Positions 23,306-34,666 of a stretch of DNA of 64,000 nucleotides are shown here, in pieces. Both the position numbers and the translations under genes were made by a program. Under the pieces are notes generated by a model. The model ran no database searches and had not been told where the DNA came from. It worked only from the letters and a program-made list of their open reading frames with translations. The first letter of the stretch is position 1. Each line of letters opens with the position of its first letter. Where the stretch lies: positions 4,020,112 through 4,084,111 of the forward strand of contig OY755042.1 of the NCBI GenBank assembly GCA_963576565.1, read 5' to 3'. This DNA comes from Aspidapion aeneum. Taxonomy: Eukaryota > Arthropoda > Insecta > Coleoptera > Brentidae.

Positions 23306-23989
23306 GTAAGTAAACAGCTTATTTATCTGTAAACAAAACATAGGCGTAGTTAAATATTTAAAGCATTGTTATGTAAACAAACAGCCGGTTCTTAAACTGC
23401 CACATTGTTTTAAATATATTATACCTGCACGATTTTGTATTATTACTATTGAGATTCAAAAAATAATATACTTGCTGCAATAGAATGTTGAATCATTTTT
23501 AATATAAAAAAGTATTCTCTGGTTTAATGCTGTATTATGGTTTTGTACTATTTTTCAGATTTACAAAGAAATGTTTATTAAAGGTTTAGGAATGTTTTTA
23601 AATTGACTTGACAACAATGTCTGGAAATCATTTACTCAAACAAACCTGCCTATGGTTTGAGGTTTTCCTGCTTCTAGTAGTTCAATGTTCTAAGATCCAA
23701 ACCATACGTTTGGGTTCAATTGAATCCAATATTGCGAAACGCTTGTAGCAGTCATTTTCCCTTAAAGGTTTTAATATGCTTTATCAGTACAGATATATTT
23801 CAGACGTACGTCGATCTAGGGTAATTTTTGCGACATTATTTATTAACCCAAGTGTACCTATCAATATTAGTAAACAAAAAAACAATGACCAAACTGCTTA
23901 GGTAATTCTTTCCGTGACAAAGACTGCTACTGTCAGCAGAAAACAAACAAAAAAACAAAAGAATAAGAGGGAGAATGCGCTACCTAAAC
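23306..23989. other. AT-rich, nothing recognised
   Basis: No supported feature between the two exon-like islands. Confidence 0.4.
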
Positions 23990-24352
23990 AACATTAGCGA
24001 GACCGCAAACTTTTAGTTCGATTGAAGGTGTGTGTAATAACGGGAGTGTGTCGAGCACGCGGTGTCCAATACGTTGACCAACAGTATCGCAAGACCGGAA
24101 TTTAAATTATTCAAACAAAACAATCCAACACGGTATCACACTTTAAATTTTTGTGTACTTTTAAATTTTATGACTTCGACAGTGAACATATTGAATGGCA
24201 AGTGGCGAAAAAAGTTTTAAGTGTTAAATAAAAATAGTTTTACGTTGACGATATGCAGGTTCTAGGTGAAAATGTGTGTCAGCGATTTAAGAGACAAGTT
24301 GTTCTTTAGATTGTGGATCATTTAAAGTTTTCGTATTGCCTTTAGCTATTAG
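23990..24352 (+). other. Possible untranslated 5' exon
   Basis: CpG-containing, non-repetitive sequence ends in TTAG|GTAAGC at 24353. It has no long frame, so it would be a non-coding first exon if real. A run of about 17 G follows near 24415-24430. Confidence 0.2.
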
Positions 24353-27134
24353 GTAAGCTAAGTCATCTCTTAATATTGGGCGTTTTTTTATTTGTTTTTA
24401 CACTTTACATACTTGGGGGGGGGGGGGGGGAGAATGCAAAAAGTTAAAAATAAAGTAGGTATTTATCGAAATAAACAAAAAAAAACGAATCTTAACCTAT
24501 TATCGTGCTCTCTTTTTGAGCCCTTAATTAATTTAATTAATTCCTCGCTTTTTTAGCGCAAAATAATGAAGTTATCAATTTTTCAAAATATTGTTTAGTT
24601 TTTGAGATATGGATGATTCTACAAAAATGGTGCTGTGGAGTGGGAATGCATATTTTTCAAACACAGACTGCAAATGAAGCATAGTTTTAGTTATAAGATT
24701 TAAAACGAAATGTTTTCTTTATGGAGCATTTGAGTTTAATGTATAAAAAAAATTGCAAGTTTATAATTTTTTTTATTACAAAGAAAATACCTTTCCTCTG
24801 GTGTAGTCCCAAACCAAATATTAAAAACTCAGATTGAAAAAAATATCCTAATAAATATTATTTAACCAAGTCTTAACTATTTATGAAAAAATTGATAAAA
24901 CTTAAGTTTGCAGTCATATTTTTGAAAATCCGAATTCATATAACACAATATTTGTGAATACCACCGGTTAATTTCTAGAGAAAGAGACGGCCCTGGATAT
25001 CTAATTTACTTGTGAGGGTGACAAGTTGTGACAGATAATGTCAACTTTAGTTTGGTTTAAGTTATAGATCTTTTTATTTTCGGCAGAAAATTAGTTTTTT
25101 TCGGAGAAATCAAAAAGGAACGCTTCAATTATCATTCCTCTGGTAAGTAAATATTCGACTGATATCAATAGTATAATTTTTTCGTTGATTGTTTTAAAAT
25201 TATAAGTATAGGAACTTTGTTTATATAAAACTTAAGTTAATTAATCTAAATAGATTTTGATTTAAGTTGGAAAACCATTACAAAACTCATTCCTCTGGTA
25301 CTCATCCCTCTGGAATTTTTATGCAATAATTCCTAAAATTCGGGAAAATAAATGTTCCTTAGCTTACACCTAATTAGTTACATAAATTTAACAAAACAAA
25401 ACTATTTACTGTGCTGTACTGTTATTTAAAGGCAATGACCAAAAATGATATCCATATAGCCCACTTTTGGTAGAATCATCCATATAGTATTTATCATAAA
25501 AAAATTAAATACGAATCTGGATTTATTACTACTTTGATTGGTTTCATGCTATTATTATCTTAAAATGATAAAACTTAAATATTTTTTTGATTTAATTTTA
25601 GAAAAATATTTAATATTAAAAAAAATTAGTCCGAACCTGGAAATTTCCAACGTAAATATAAATTAAACATTGGTAGACACACTAATTGAACGATTTTTCG
25701 TTTATCTGTTTTAAAACGTTATTAACTCAATAAACGGACGCCACTGGAGAGTGTCATTGGTGGTACCCGTTTCGCTTGTATATTGTTGAAAAGGAAATTT
25801 TATTGTCTACAATAAAGTTAATTACATATTTTTCCCTAAGAAGCTTTTGAAGAAAACCTAAAAATTTCACGTTTTGGGGTTGTCTGGGGGGTTTTTGCAG
25901 CTATAATTTAAAAAACTTATTTAATTTTATTTTTAGATTAGATTTTACACATTTTTGATTCATTTCTGTGTCATTGTGGCTTTAGGGCGTCAACTTAGTT
26001 AAATTTTCAGAAATTGGAACACCCCCGGCACAATTTGTGCCTGGCTTTATTGCAATAGGTCCCTATTGACTATTTCGTCTCGTTCACCGGAAAAGTCATT
26101 TAATCAAATCAGAGAAAACTGCCACTGTCTCTCCCAAAAAGTTTCCTCGCTTGGGTGTCAGTGCCAGGGTCATTATTTCACATTTTATTTACCTACTTTA
26201 TGTGCAAGTGCAAAATCTATTTCTATAAAAAACTAGCAATCCATCATATCAGTATAATTTATTATCTAAAATTAACGCTTTTAAAACTCGATCAGGTTAA
26301 GTAATTAAAAGTTTTCTTAATAACTTTAAAAATGCAAATTAATGCCTACAGATTACTTATAAATTGTCAAGCATTGAAAAAGTATTAAGTCCAAAACTAT
26401 TAGGCTGTCCAAAATCTGGGTCGCGTTTAACTGATAGGCTGTCCAGTTAATCGATTAGAGAACAAATCGAGAAACATATTTAAACTGATTTAGTTTTGGG
26501 GATCGTTACCTAAAATAGGAAATTAAAAAAAACACCCATCTGCTAAATTTACTTGTATCTACTAGTCAATGTTGAGTATAAAATTGATACCTATAGTGGC
26601 GGTTTCTCCATAAGTGCACATGTGCACGTGCACTCCCAAGTTATATTAAACAAATATTAAACTTTGATCATTCCTTAATTTAATTAATAATTACCCCAAA
26701 AGGAATTCACTAAAGACTGGAATATTATCTAGAAATTAATACCCGGTATGTATGTGTTTGTATTCGTGTTCAAACCAAGCTCGAATCTAATTCTTTACGG
26801 TAATTTACTGGAACCAAATTCTATGCACCGTGGATGTTATGTCGCATGCTAATTACGAAATGTAGAAAGAGAGGACCACATGTCCCAATAGAATTTTACG
26901 GTACATAGAACCTGAACCTTCCTTCGGCACCGCGCTTATACAAAAACTAGCCTCGATGCTGCCCGCACCCCCGTGATGCCTCCCGCGTCCACGGTTCGCG
27001 TTGCATTTGAGAGCAGTTCACACGCACTTTTCAGTAGTGCGCGCTTAGACAACTTCCTACTATCGGTCGGGCGCTGGCGGTTTGTTTTGATTTCGATTTT
27101 TTTTCTAGTTTTTTTTACTTATTTTGAATTATTA
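24353..27134. other. Long stretch without recognised genes
   Basis: AT-rich throughout except a CpG-rich island at 26925-27085 that could be a promoter. ATTCCTCTGGTA-type motifs repeat near 25130, 25290 and 25305. No transposon boundary or open frame can be supported. Confidence 0.4.
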
Positions 27135-27337
27135 CATGGGCGCACCAAGGGGGCGGGGGGTTCGGGGCCCGGGCCCCCCCAAACCACATATTTTTTAGAT
27201 ATTTTCCATATATTTCATGAATAAACAGAAAAAATAGCATAAAGTATAACATCATGAGACCTCTGGGGGCCACCCAATGGTATCGGGCCTCTAAAGGTTT
27301 CGGGTCCCCCCAAGAGATATTTCTGGGTGCACCACTG
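27135..27337. mobile_element. GGCGCACC-ended MITE, copy 1
   Basis: Left end CATGGGCGCACCAAGGGGG, right end TTTCTGGGTGCACCACTG. Interior CATATATTTCATGAATAAAC is shared with 44365-44535. The flanks repeat ATTATTA (27128-27134 and 27338-27344). Confidence 0.7.
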
Positions 27338-27344
27338 ATTATTA

Positions 27345-27760
27345 TGCCAAGTTTTTTTGCTGTTGTGAATTGTGGCAGCGGAGGAGATCATGAGAATGTT
27401 AGGTTTCAGTGAAGGTTTTGACCAATGAATCAATGAACTATCAGCCCAAGGTACGGGAAAGTGGATAGTAGTTCTATTCAAAGAGCTCACTTCAAGGCTC
27501 ACTTAACAGAGAAGAAATTGAAATAGACTAAACTTTTCTCTAAACATTTCTCATTCTATTAGGACCTTTTGTTGTACTTGACTAAACCTTTTGTTAAGTA
27601 ATAGGCCTTCTATAGCGTTAAACTGTGAAAAATATTTCACTATGATTTTTAGGTTTAGACAAAGTTTAATTGTGTTAACCCTCCAGTAGTGATATGAAAA
27701 AGAGGCACAACTTATAGGTAGGTCCGTCCAACAGATCAATATGCACATATGAGTTCCAAC
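27345..27760 (+). repeat. Diverged repeat, inverted partner at 31100-31425
   Basis: GCTGTTGTGAATTGTGGCAGC and the following about 200 bp (AATGTTAG, GTGGATA, ACTTAACAGAG) match the inverse of 31424-31200 with many changes. This copy has in-frame stops where the other reads open. Confidence 0.45.
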
Positions 27761-28359
27761 CGAGGTTGGTCAAGCAAACTTCTAATAAGTACTTTACAAA
27801 ATATGTTTATTACAAAAAAATATAAATAAACATTATATAAAAAAAAACTTGCAAAATTAAAATACAATTTTTCCTTGTCATTGGCCTCACACACCATACA
27901 TCACCATATGTTTTTCCATGACAACCATAATACATAGGGCTTAAGTACAGTCAAACTCAAGGCTCATCAGCTTACAACAGTACTGTTCAAATTTTACAAC
28001 AGGGCCAGAGAGGACATGACAGGACCCAATATTCTCTGTTGTATTACTACTGTTACTATTACTTTTATTACTGTTTTTTTGTAACAATATTCGCTCAATT
28101 ATGTATCTAAAAGTTTATGCAAATAAATATATACTCTACTCTACAATTGGGCATAACAGAATATGACAGGACCCATCAGAACTAAAGTTTTTTTGAGAGA
28201 AATTGAAAAAAAAATCTGAAAGAACTTATTTGTTTTTTTTTGATGCCATAAAATTTTTTTTTTGGTAATAAGCTGAGGTCCGGTAGGATGCTATACTAGA
28301 ATTTGCTATAAGTTATAGAAATGAAACTTTGATGATATAGGACTCCACTGGACACTATA
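27761..28359. other. AT-rich, nothing recognised
   Basis: No supported feature before the mariner-type element. Confidence 0.4.
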
Positions 28360-28795
28360 CAGGGTGTTAATAAAGTATGTAGCCAAACTTCAGGGGGCGA
28401 TTCCTGGAGTCATTTTAGGAAGAAAAGTTCAAATAAGCATAGGTCCGAAAATGCATATCCAGCAAGATACAGGGTGTTAAACTTTGAAAAAAAAAATGTT
28501 TTTTGTAAATATCTTCAACATTTTTCGCTTGATTTCATTGAAAATTGGCAGAGATATTGCTAGTATAAAGGGCCTACTTTGGCTCTAAAGAAGTTGCAAT
28601 TAGCAAGTCCAGTGGCGTACCAGGGATGACCTTAGCAAATACTTTGTTAAAAAAGTGTACGCCAATGACTTTTTTGACATTTTTGTATTTTTGGCGTATT
28701 GTCCAACTAAAAATACATCTTTTATGTCTTTTGTCTTATTTTTATTACTTGCTCGGTTTTCCAGATAAAAAAATAAAAAGCATTTTATTTGGAAA
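28360..28795 (+). repeat. Left terminal inverted repeat of the mariner-type element
   Basis: Pairs with 30424-30852. Nearly identical over the outer 300 bp (few substitutions), fading in the last 100 bp. Confidence 0.8.
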
Positions 28796-29248
28796 AAACA
28801 TTTTACGGTTAAAAAAAAATACTAAGTCTTTTCTGGGTAATTTTTGTTTACAAAATTTAGGGGAAATTGGGAACTAGTATTTTGTTAAGGTGCAAAAGTC
28901 CAAATTAAAATAAATTTATTAAGTCCAGCGGCGTCTAGGTGCCCACCTTAACCAATAATAATAAAAATTAATTGTACGGCAGTAATTTTTTTGCCATTCT
29001 TATAAGTTTTCAGACAGCACAACTAAAAATACGACTTTTTAGAAAAAATGGAATGTCGTGGAATGAAAGAAAAACAAAACTGTCAAAATTTGATAAGTCC
29101 CATGGTAACAATCAACAATATCAAAAATTTGACAAAGTCCCATTACAACAATAAACAATATCGTATAAGTACGTTTCATTTTTTTACGTGCTAATTAAAT
29201 GTGTTAATTAATTGATTAATTAGCTCTAAAAGTTATGTATGCTAGAGA

Positions 29249-30315
29249 ATGGTGCAATTTACAAACGCAGAAATGGCAGAAATGCATTTTGTTTATGGGA
29301 TGGCCCAAGGTAATGCAAGAGAGGCAAGACGTATTTATGCAGAGAGACATCCCAACCGAATTCTACCACACAGACAAACATTTGTAAGAATACATGAACG
29401 GTTATGCGAGTCAGGTACGTTTGAGAGGAGGGAAGCTGTAGGGAGGCCTGCAGTACTTAGACCGGTGGAGCAAGAAGAAGCGGTATTGCATGAAATTGAA
29501 CAAAATCCTGGTACAAGTACGAGAAAAATTGCACGTCAATTAGACATAAATCACGTAACTGTATGGCAAATTTTACGAGATTACCAGCTGTACCCTCATC
29601 TACAGCGTGTTCAAGCTCTGCTACCTACTGATTTCCCCCAGCGTTTAAACTATTACACTTGGTTTCTCCAACAACAAGAGGCATTTCCCAGGTTTTTAAG
29701 TCAAATATTATTTACGGATGAAGCCTGTTTTTCAAGAAATGCGATTATGAACTTTCATAACAATCATGTCTGGTGTGACGAAAACCCTCATGCAGTAATT
29801 GAAGATAATTGTCAACAACAGTTCTCAGTAAATGTGTGGGTTGGTATTGTAAATGACAACCTTATCGGGCCCCATTTTTTGCCAATGCGATTAAATGGTG
29901 ACCACTACCGTTTTTTTTTGGAATTTGAGCTACCAGAGCTTAAAATGTCCCTTTGGCAGTAAGAGCAGGAATGTGGTTCATGCATGATGGTGTCCCGCCT
30001 CATTTTAGCATTGTCGCACGTCAGTTTTTGAATGAACATAACGAAGGACATTGGATTGGTCGAGCGGGTCCACAGTCATGGCCACCAAGATCACCAGACC
30101 TAAATCCCTTAGATTTTTTCCTCTGGGGACATTTAAAATCTTTGGTTTACCAAACTGCACTCAACAATGAGGAAGAATTAAGACAAAGGATAGTTAATTC
30201 TTGTGATCCAATAAGGCAAACACCGGGAATATTTCAGCGTGTTCGACAATCAATGGTAAGAAGACTTCATTCTTGTATTGAAGTTAATGGAGGACACTTT
30301 CAGCAACTTCTGTAG
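29249..30315 (+). pseudogene. IS630/Tc1/mariner transposase (DD41D-like), one frameshift
   Basis: Residues 1-60 form a helix-turn-helix of the DUF4817 type (FTNAEMAEMHFVYG, NAREARRIYAERHPNR). A second HTH follows (STRKIARQLDINHVTVWQIL). The nuclease carries FTDEACFS, MHDGVPPHFS and PRSPDLNPLDFFLWG; from the second Asp to PLD there are 41 residues, hence DD41D. Frame 1 ends at 29962. Frame 2 overlaps it and resumes the same protein at NVPLAVRAGMWF, so one base has been lost in the AAAA run at 29942-29945. Otherwise the coding region is full length (about 350 residues). It cuts and pastes the element through the TIRs. Confidence 0.88.
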
Positions 30316-30423
30316 TATAACCTGTTTGATTATGAATTGTAAATGCTTCCTCAAATTCTAAATAAAAATTTTAGAGAAATCACTTTTAAAAGAGTGTTAT
30401 ACCACCGTGAAATTTGTTTTGTA

Positions 30424-30852
30424 ATAAAATGCTTTTTATTTTTTATCTCGAAAACAGAGCAAGTAGTGAAAAAAATACAAGAGACCTAAAAGATGTACTT
30501 TGAATTGGACAATACAAAAAAAATACAAAAATGTCAAAAAAGTCATTGGCGTACACTTTTTTTTAACAAAGTATTTGCTAAGGTCATCCCTGGTACGCCA
30601 CTGGACTTGCTAATTGCAACTTCTTTAGAGCCAAAGTAGGCCCTTTATACTAAAAATATCTCTGCCAATTTTCAATGAAATCAAGCGAACGATGTTGAAG
30701 ATATTTACAAAAAAGATTTTTTTTTCAAAGTTTAACACCCTGTATCTTGCTGGATATGCATTTTCGGACCTATGCTTATTTAAACTTTTCTTCCTAAAAT
30801 TACTCCAGGAATCGCCCCCTGAAGTTTGGCTACATACTTTATTAACACCCTG
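30424..30852 (-). repeat. Right terminal inverted repeat of the mariner-type element
   Basis: Inverse of 28360-28795. It includes the CAGTGGCGTACCAGGG-like segment seen in both arms. Confidence 0.8.
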
Positions 30853-31282
30853 TACAGGACGCTACACTACAAAGAATTTATTTAAGAGTTCTGTAGGATG
30901 GTGTACCAATTTGGTTCAGCTCATTACCCACACTTTAACCTCATATCATTTTCCTTTTCTTTTTTCTCTGGACGCTTTTTTCAACCATCATTTTTAAAAT
31001 TTTTCAACTGTTTTGAAACAATAATCCATTTAGGAGGGATCTTTGCTATATTCTAGTTTTGAAAGTTGCTTTCCTAGAATAGTAAAAAACTCATAGTAAA
31101 ATATTTCGTACAGTTTAACACAATTCTATGTTACACTTCTGCAAAAGGTCCACTCGAGCACAAAAAAAGATCCCAATAGAAAATGTTGCCAAAATGGCAG
31201 TTACATGTTTATCCAAAACAAACCTCACAAACAACTTTTGAATATTTCTATTTTTCCTCTGTTAAGTCAGGTAATAGAGCAC

Positions 31283-31400
31283 TTATCCACTTTCTTTTCC
31301 CTTCTTTGAGCTGATACCTAGTTCATTTAAATCAAGATGATTGTTTAAGGTCAAAATACTTGGCATTCCATCAAAACTAACATTATCAAGCTCTCCCCAG
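31283..31400 (-). other. Coding-like segment, possible terminal exon
   Basis: On the minus strand a frame reads WGELDNVSFDGMPSILTLNN, HLDLNELGISSKKGKESG, then stop at 31283. It begins after GTGGCAG (possible acceptor). The diverged inverted partner at 27360 has stops. No family recognised. Confidence 0.22.
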
Positions 31401-31554
31401 CTGCCACAATTCATAACAGCACAGAAACTAATAATAATGATTCAAACTGAGTAAAAAACTGGAAAAAAAGTAAAAAAAAAACAAAAGTAAATAAAAACAT
31501 AACCTGACTTTTGAACAAAACATGGTCCCTTTTATTTGAGATTTACTGGCTTCA

Positions 31555-31979
31555 ATTGATTTTTTTTTAAGAAAAACGCATTCTTCCCACGTGTACAAAG
31601 GTTCAATACTTAAAACAGCATCTTTGTTGTAAGTTAAATCGTTTCACTTTTTTTAAAAATTACGTTTTTGTTAACATTGTGGCTTATGGGAAAACGCTTT
31701 GTTTGTCCTATGGCGACCATCTTGGATCGAAAAACAGCTGATCGTGACAGTTCGTTAGACAAGCTAATTGATTTTTTTAAAGAAAAACGCATTTTTCCCA
31801 TGTGTACAAAGGGTCAATACTTAAAACAGCATCTTTGTTGTAAATTAAATCGTTTCACTTTTTTTTTAAATTACGTTTTTGTTAACATTGCGGCTTATGG
31901 GAAAAACGTTTGTTTGTCTTATCACAACCATCTTGGATCGAAAAACAGCTGATCGTGACAGTTCGTTAGACAAGCTAAC
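31555..31979. repeat. Tandem duplication, two units of about 212 bp
   Basis: Unit 1 (about 31555-31766) and unit 2 (about 31767-31979) both run from ATTGATTTTTTT...AAGAAAAACGCATT to GACAGTTCGTTAGACAAGCT. High identity points to a recent event. The 94-codon frame across it is incidental. Confidence 0.75.
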
Positions 31980-32365
31980 TGCGACTAATAGTTACAAGAA
32001 AATTTAGCAGTTGGGTGTTTTTTTACATATATTTCTTTCATTTTCGATTTCTAGGTTTAATTCTTATTCAGCCTTATGAAAAGCACAATGCATTTAAATT
32101 TATTTAGCTTTACCCAAAAAGTTCGTGTAGATTTTCGTAACAAAGTTTACAACGAGCCAATGTAACGGAAGTTAATTGTTACATATCATGCACACTGGGC
32201 GGCTGGTGTAGGGTTACCAGATGAAAACGTCTCAAACCAGGACCAGCCGTCAAAAAAATCCGGACAAAATCCGGACGTCAAAATTTTTTCGATGCCACAC
32301 ACAAAAAATCAACTTTTTTTTTTATTGAAACAATACCTAATAAATAACATAATATACCTACTATT

Positions 32366-32635
32366 TTATAGGTACTTTTCACTGCTTTGTATTTTATTCA
32401 ACAGCGTTGAATTTTTAGGCAGAAGTACAAAATCATAAAATTCTGACCAGCTCATATTTCTTAAATTAAGCAGCCTATTTCTTTCTTGGGTCCACTGGGT
32501 AGAAATACTTGCATTAAAATATTTTGCCCATTTTTCGTGGGTAGGCAGATTGTGGTCATCAGAAGTAGAATTGTCTGATATGTACTTTTTTAGATTACAA
32601 ACTTCAACAAAAAAATTGTGGGTGCTTAAGACCAC
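32366..32635 (-). pseudogene. hAT transposase fragment
   Basis: An 89-codon frame containing DDHNLPTHEKWAKYFNAS and NLRNMSWSEFYDFVLLPKNS. Its position at the end of a hAT element and its orientation fit a transposase C-terminal piece; the motif itself is not one I can name. Confidence 0.4.
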
Positions 32636-32685
32636 ACGGCAGAAGTGTAAACTTCAACAAGGCGAAATTAATAATACTACTTTAA

Positions 32686-32937
32686 GCGGGGTCTTCACAT
32701 AACGTTTTACCTTACGTCTTGCCTGTCAGTTAAAAGGGTCAAGTATGACGGTTGAAAGACTAGCGTAGACACTTGATAATTTTAACGTACGTTTTTAGAT
32801 CAGTTTTTGATACAAAACTTCTGTCTTAAATCAGTTCATGTAAAACGTCCGTTTTTCCGTCTACACACAAAGTTTTATTTGATGCGTTTTGACTGAACAG
32901 GCAAGATGTAAGGTAAAACGTTATGTGAAGACCCTGC
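32686..32937. mobile_element. 252-bp TTAA-target MITE nested in the hAT
   Basis: Ends GCGGGGTCTTCACATAACG and CGTTATGTGAAGACCCTGC are inverted repeats extending about 30 bp. TTAA is present at 32682-32685 and 32938-32941. Confidence 0.8.
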
Positions 32938-33147
32938 TTAAAGGTGAATTCACACTGCTAAATTTATCGACGATTATTGTTTAATTACATTTTTTGAAAC
33001 TAGTTTATTTTACATTATTTGATGTTTATAAAGGCGGCTACTTTAAAATCCGGACGTTTATGAAAAATCCGCCCGGACCCACCCGGACGTAGTAAAAATC
33101 CGGACATGTCCGGATTAATCCGGGCGTCTGGTAACCCTAGGCTGGTG

Positions 33148-33479
33148 ACGTTATAAATAGGAGGGGGGAAGGGGCACAATTTTATATTGCATGAAAAATG
33201 AGATAAAAAGCTTACCGAAACAACTTTATATTAGTATTTTCCAAACAAGCAGCTACTTGGTGTACTTTTTAGTTTATTTGTTTATAGTCCATTTGCCTTT
33301 CTTTTTTATGGCCCTGTAGAGGAACCTCAAAAATCCCACAGAATTTTAAACAGTCTATTAACCTACTAAGTATATGTCTAATTTTTGTCACATTTTCATT
33401 ATGTTCAGTAATGTTTTGCTAAGGCACTATTCAATTGGCACCTAATATGAGTCTTGCCTAGCATAGAAAATTATAGGCC
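33148..33479. other. Intergenic, nothing recognised
   Basis: No supported feature. Confidence 0.4.
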
Positions 33480-34196
33480 CAGGTGGCAAGGCGTCATCAA
33501 ATGACGTCTTTTTTTCGTCGAAAAGTGGTCATTTGGATGACCAGCAGGTCATCTACCAAAAAATGTTGTCTTTAAGGCGTCAGTTATTTGACGTCTTTTC
33601 GTAGTGTAGTTTTTGACGTCTGAAACACGTCATATATTGGTCACTACCCACACTGCACACTTTGTCTAAGGGACATACACTCATACTTACATAGATGGTG
33701 CCCCAGTCAGTACTTAACCGGATTTATACGGAATGTGGGGGTACATATGTAAGATAAATTAAATATTAAATCAAGACAGACTTCGAGGCTTCTGTCGCTT
33801 CAAGGTGGAGACGTGGAAGTCTAGGTTTAGGTCTATTTTGATCTGTACCTCACAGAACACCGCTGTACCTGTTCCAGTACTTCCAGGTCTAAGTCACAGA
33901 AGAGTCACCTTCTGTGTCTACGTTTCCTAGTGTTCTCAACTGCAGGGAATATTCCATATATTCAGACGAGTTTAAAAAAGTCATAAATAGGTTTGTGTCT
34001 GTGTGTGTGTCTGATGTTCTGATTTGGTCCCAAATACGTGATATTGCTGACGTCTTTAAAACGTCTACAAATGACGTCATTTTGGGTGTGTCTTTTGAAC
34101 GTCATTTAAAGGTCATTTACACGTCAGGTTAGAGACGTCAATGGTCATTAAAAATGACCTGTTTTTGACGTTTAAAAAACGTGACCTTGCTACCTG
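33480..34196. mobile_element. GACGTC-rich inverted-repeat element, copy 1
   Basis: Ends CAGGTGGCAAGGCGTCA and the imperfect inverse TGACCTTGCTACCTG (34182-34196 approx). Both subterminal regions carry many GACGTC/ACGTCAT and GGTCAT motifs; a perfect TGACGTCA is at about 34073. A diverged, inverted partial copy is at 38040-38722. No target duplication found. Confidence 0.6.
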
Positions 34197-34666
34197 AGTG
34201 TGGTTATTTAACTTTTAACTAAAGTGCTTGATATCACACATTCCCTTTGCACGCAGGATCGCTTCGTGGATTGTTCATAACAAGACAATTAAACTTTACT
34301 GCTGATAAACCCCAAATCAAAACAAATTCATACGTCTTCACTAAGGATAGAACCGGCAACACTAGAAAGGGCAACGAACGTTTCAGCACGATGATGAGGG
34401 CCGACGTGAACTAAAACAAACATTCCACTCGCCCCCGCGCGAGAACAGCCACCCATACACCGCTGAAAAACGGGTGAAATAGAAACCTTGCCCCGCGCGG
34501 CGCTGCCGGCTTATAATTATTTACGCTAAAAAAGTTCAACCAATTAATCGCTTGTTGTTAACCACATATAATAAAAAGAATCAGACAATCATGTCGTGAA
34601 CTCTTTACGCTACCGAAAACAAAAAAGAGTCGGTGAAATTGGCCCTTAAAACTTAAATCAATTTTT
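34197..34666. other. Intergenic with a CpG-rich patch
   Basis: 34340-34520 is GC-rich with CCGCGCGG motifs and could be a promoter. No exon is visible. Confidence 0.3.

Larger units (their letters stand above)
28360..30852 (+). mobile_element. Near-complete Tc1/mariner-type element with long TIRs
   Basis: Ends CAGGGTGTTAATAAAGTATG and its inverse; TA duplicated at 28358-28359 and 30853-30854. It contains one transposase gene with a frameshift and its own AATAAA at 30361. The TIRs are about 430 bp, far longer than the roughly 30 bp of classical mariner, and contain a second internal CAGGGTGTTAAACTTTG copy. Confidence 0.9.
32209..33139 (-). mobile_element. hAT element remnant
   Basis: Terminal inverted repeats TAGGGTTACCAGATG / CGTCTGGTAACCCTA (one mismatch). 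Exact 8-bp duplication GGCTGGTG at 32201-32208 and 33140-33147. Subterminal ATCCGGAC motifs are repeated at both ends. It carries a transposase C-terminal fragment and a nested TTAA MITE. Confidence 0.85.
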
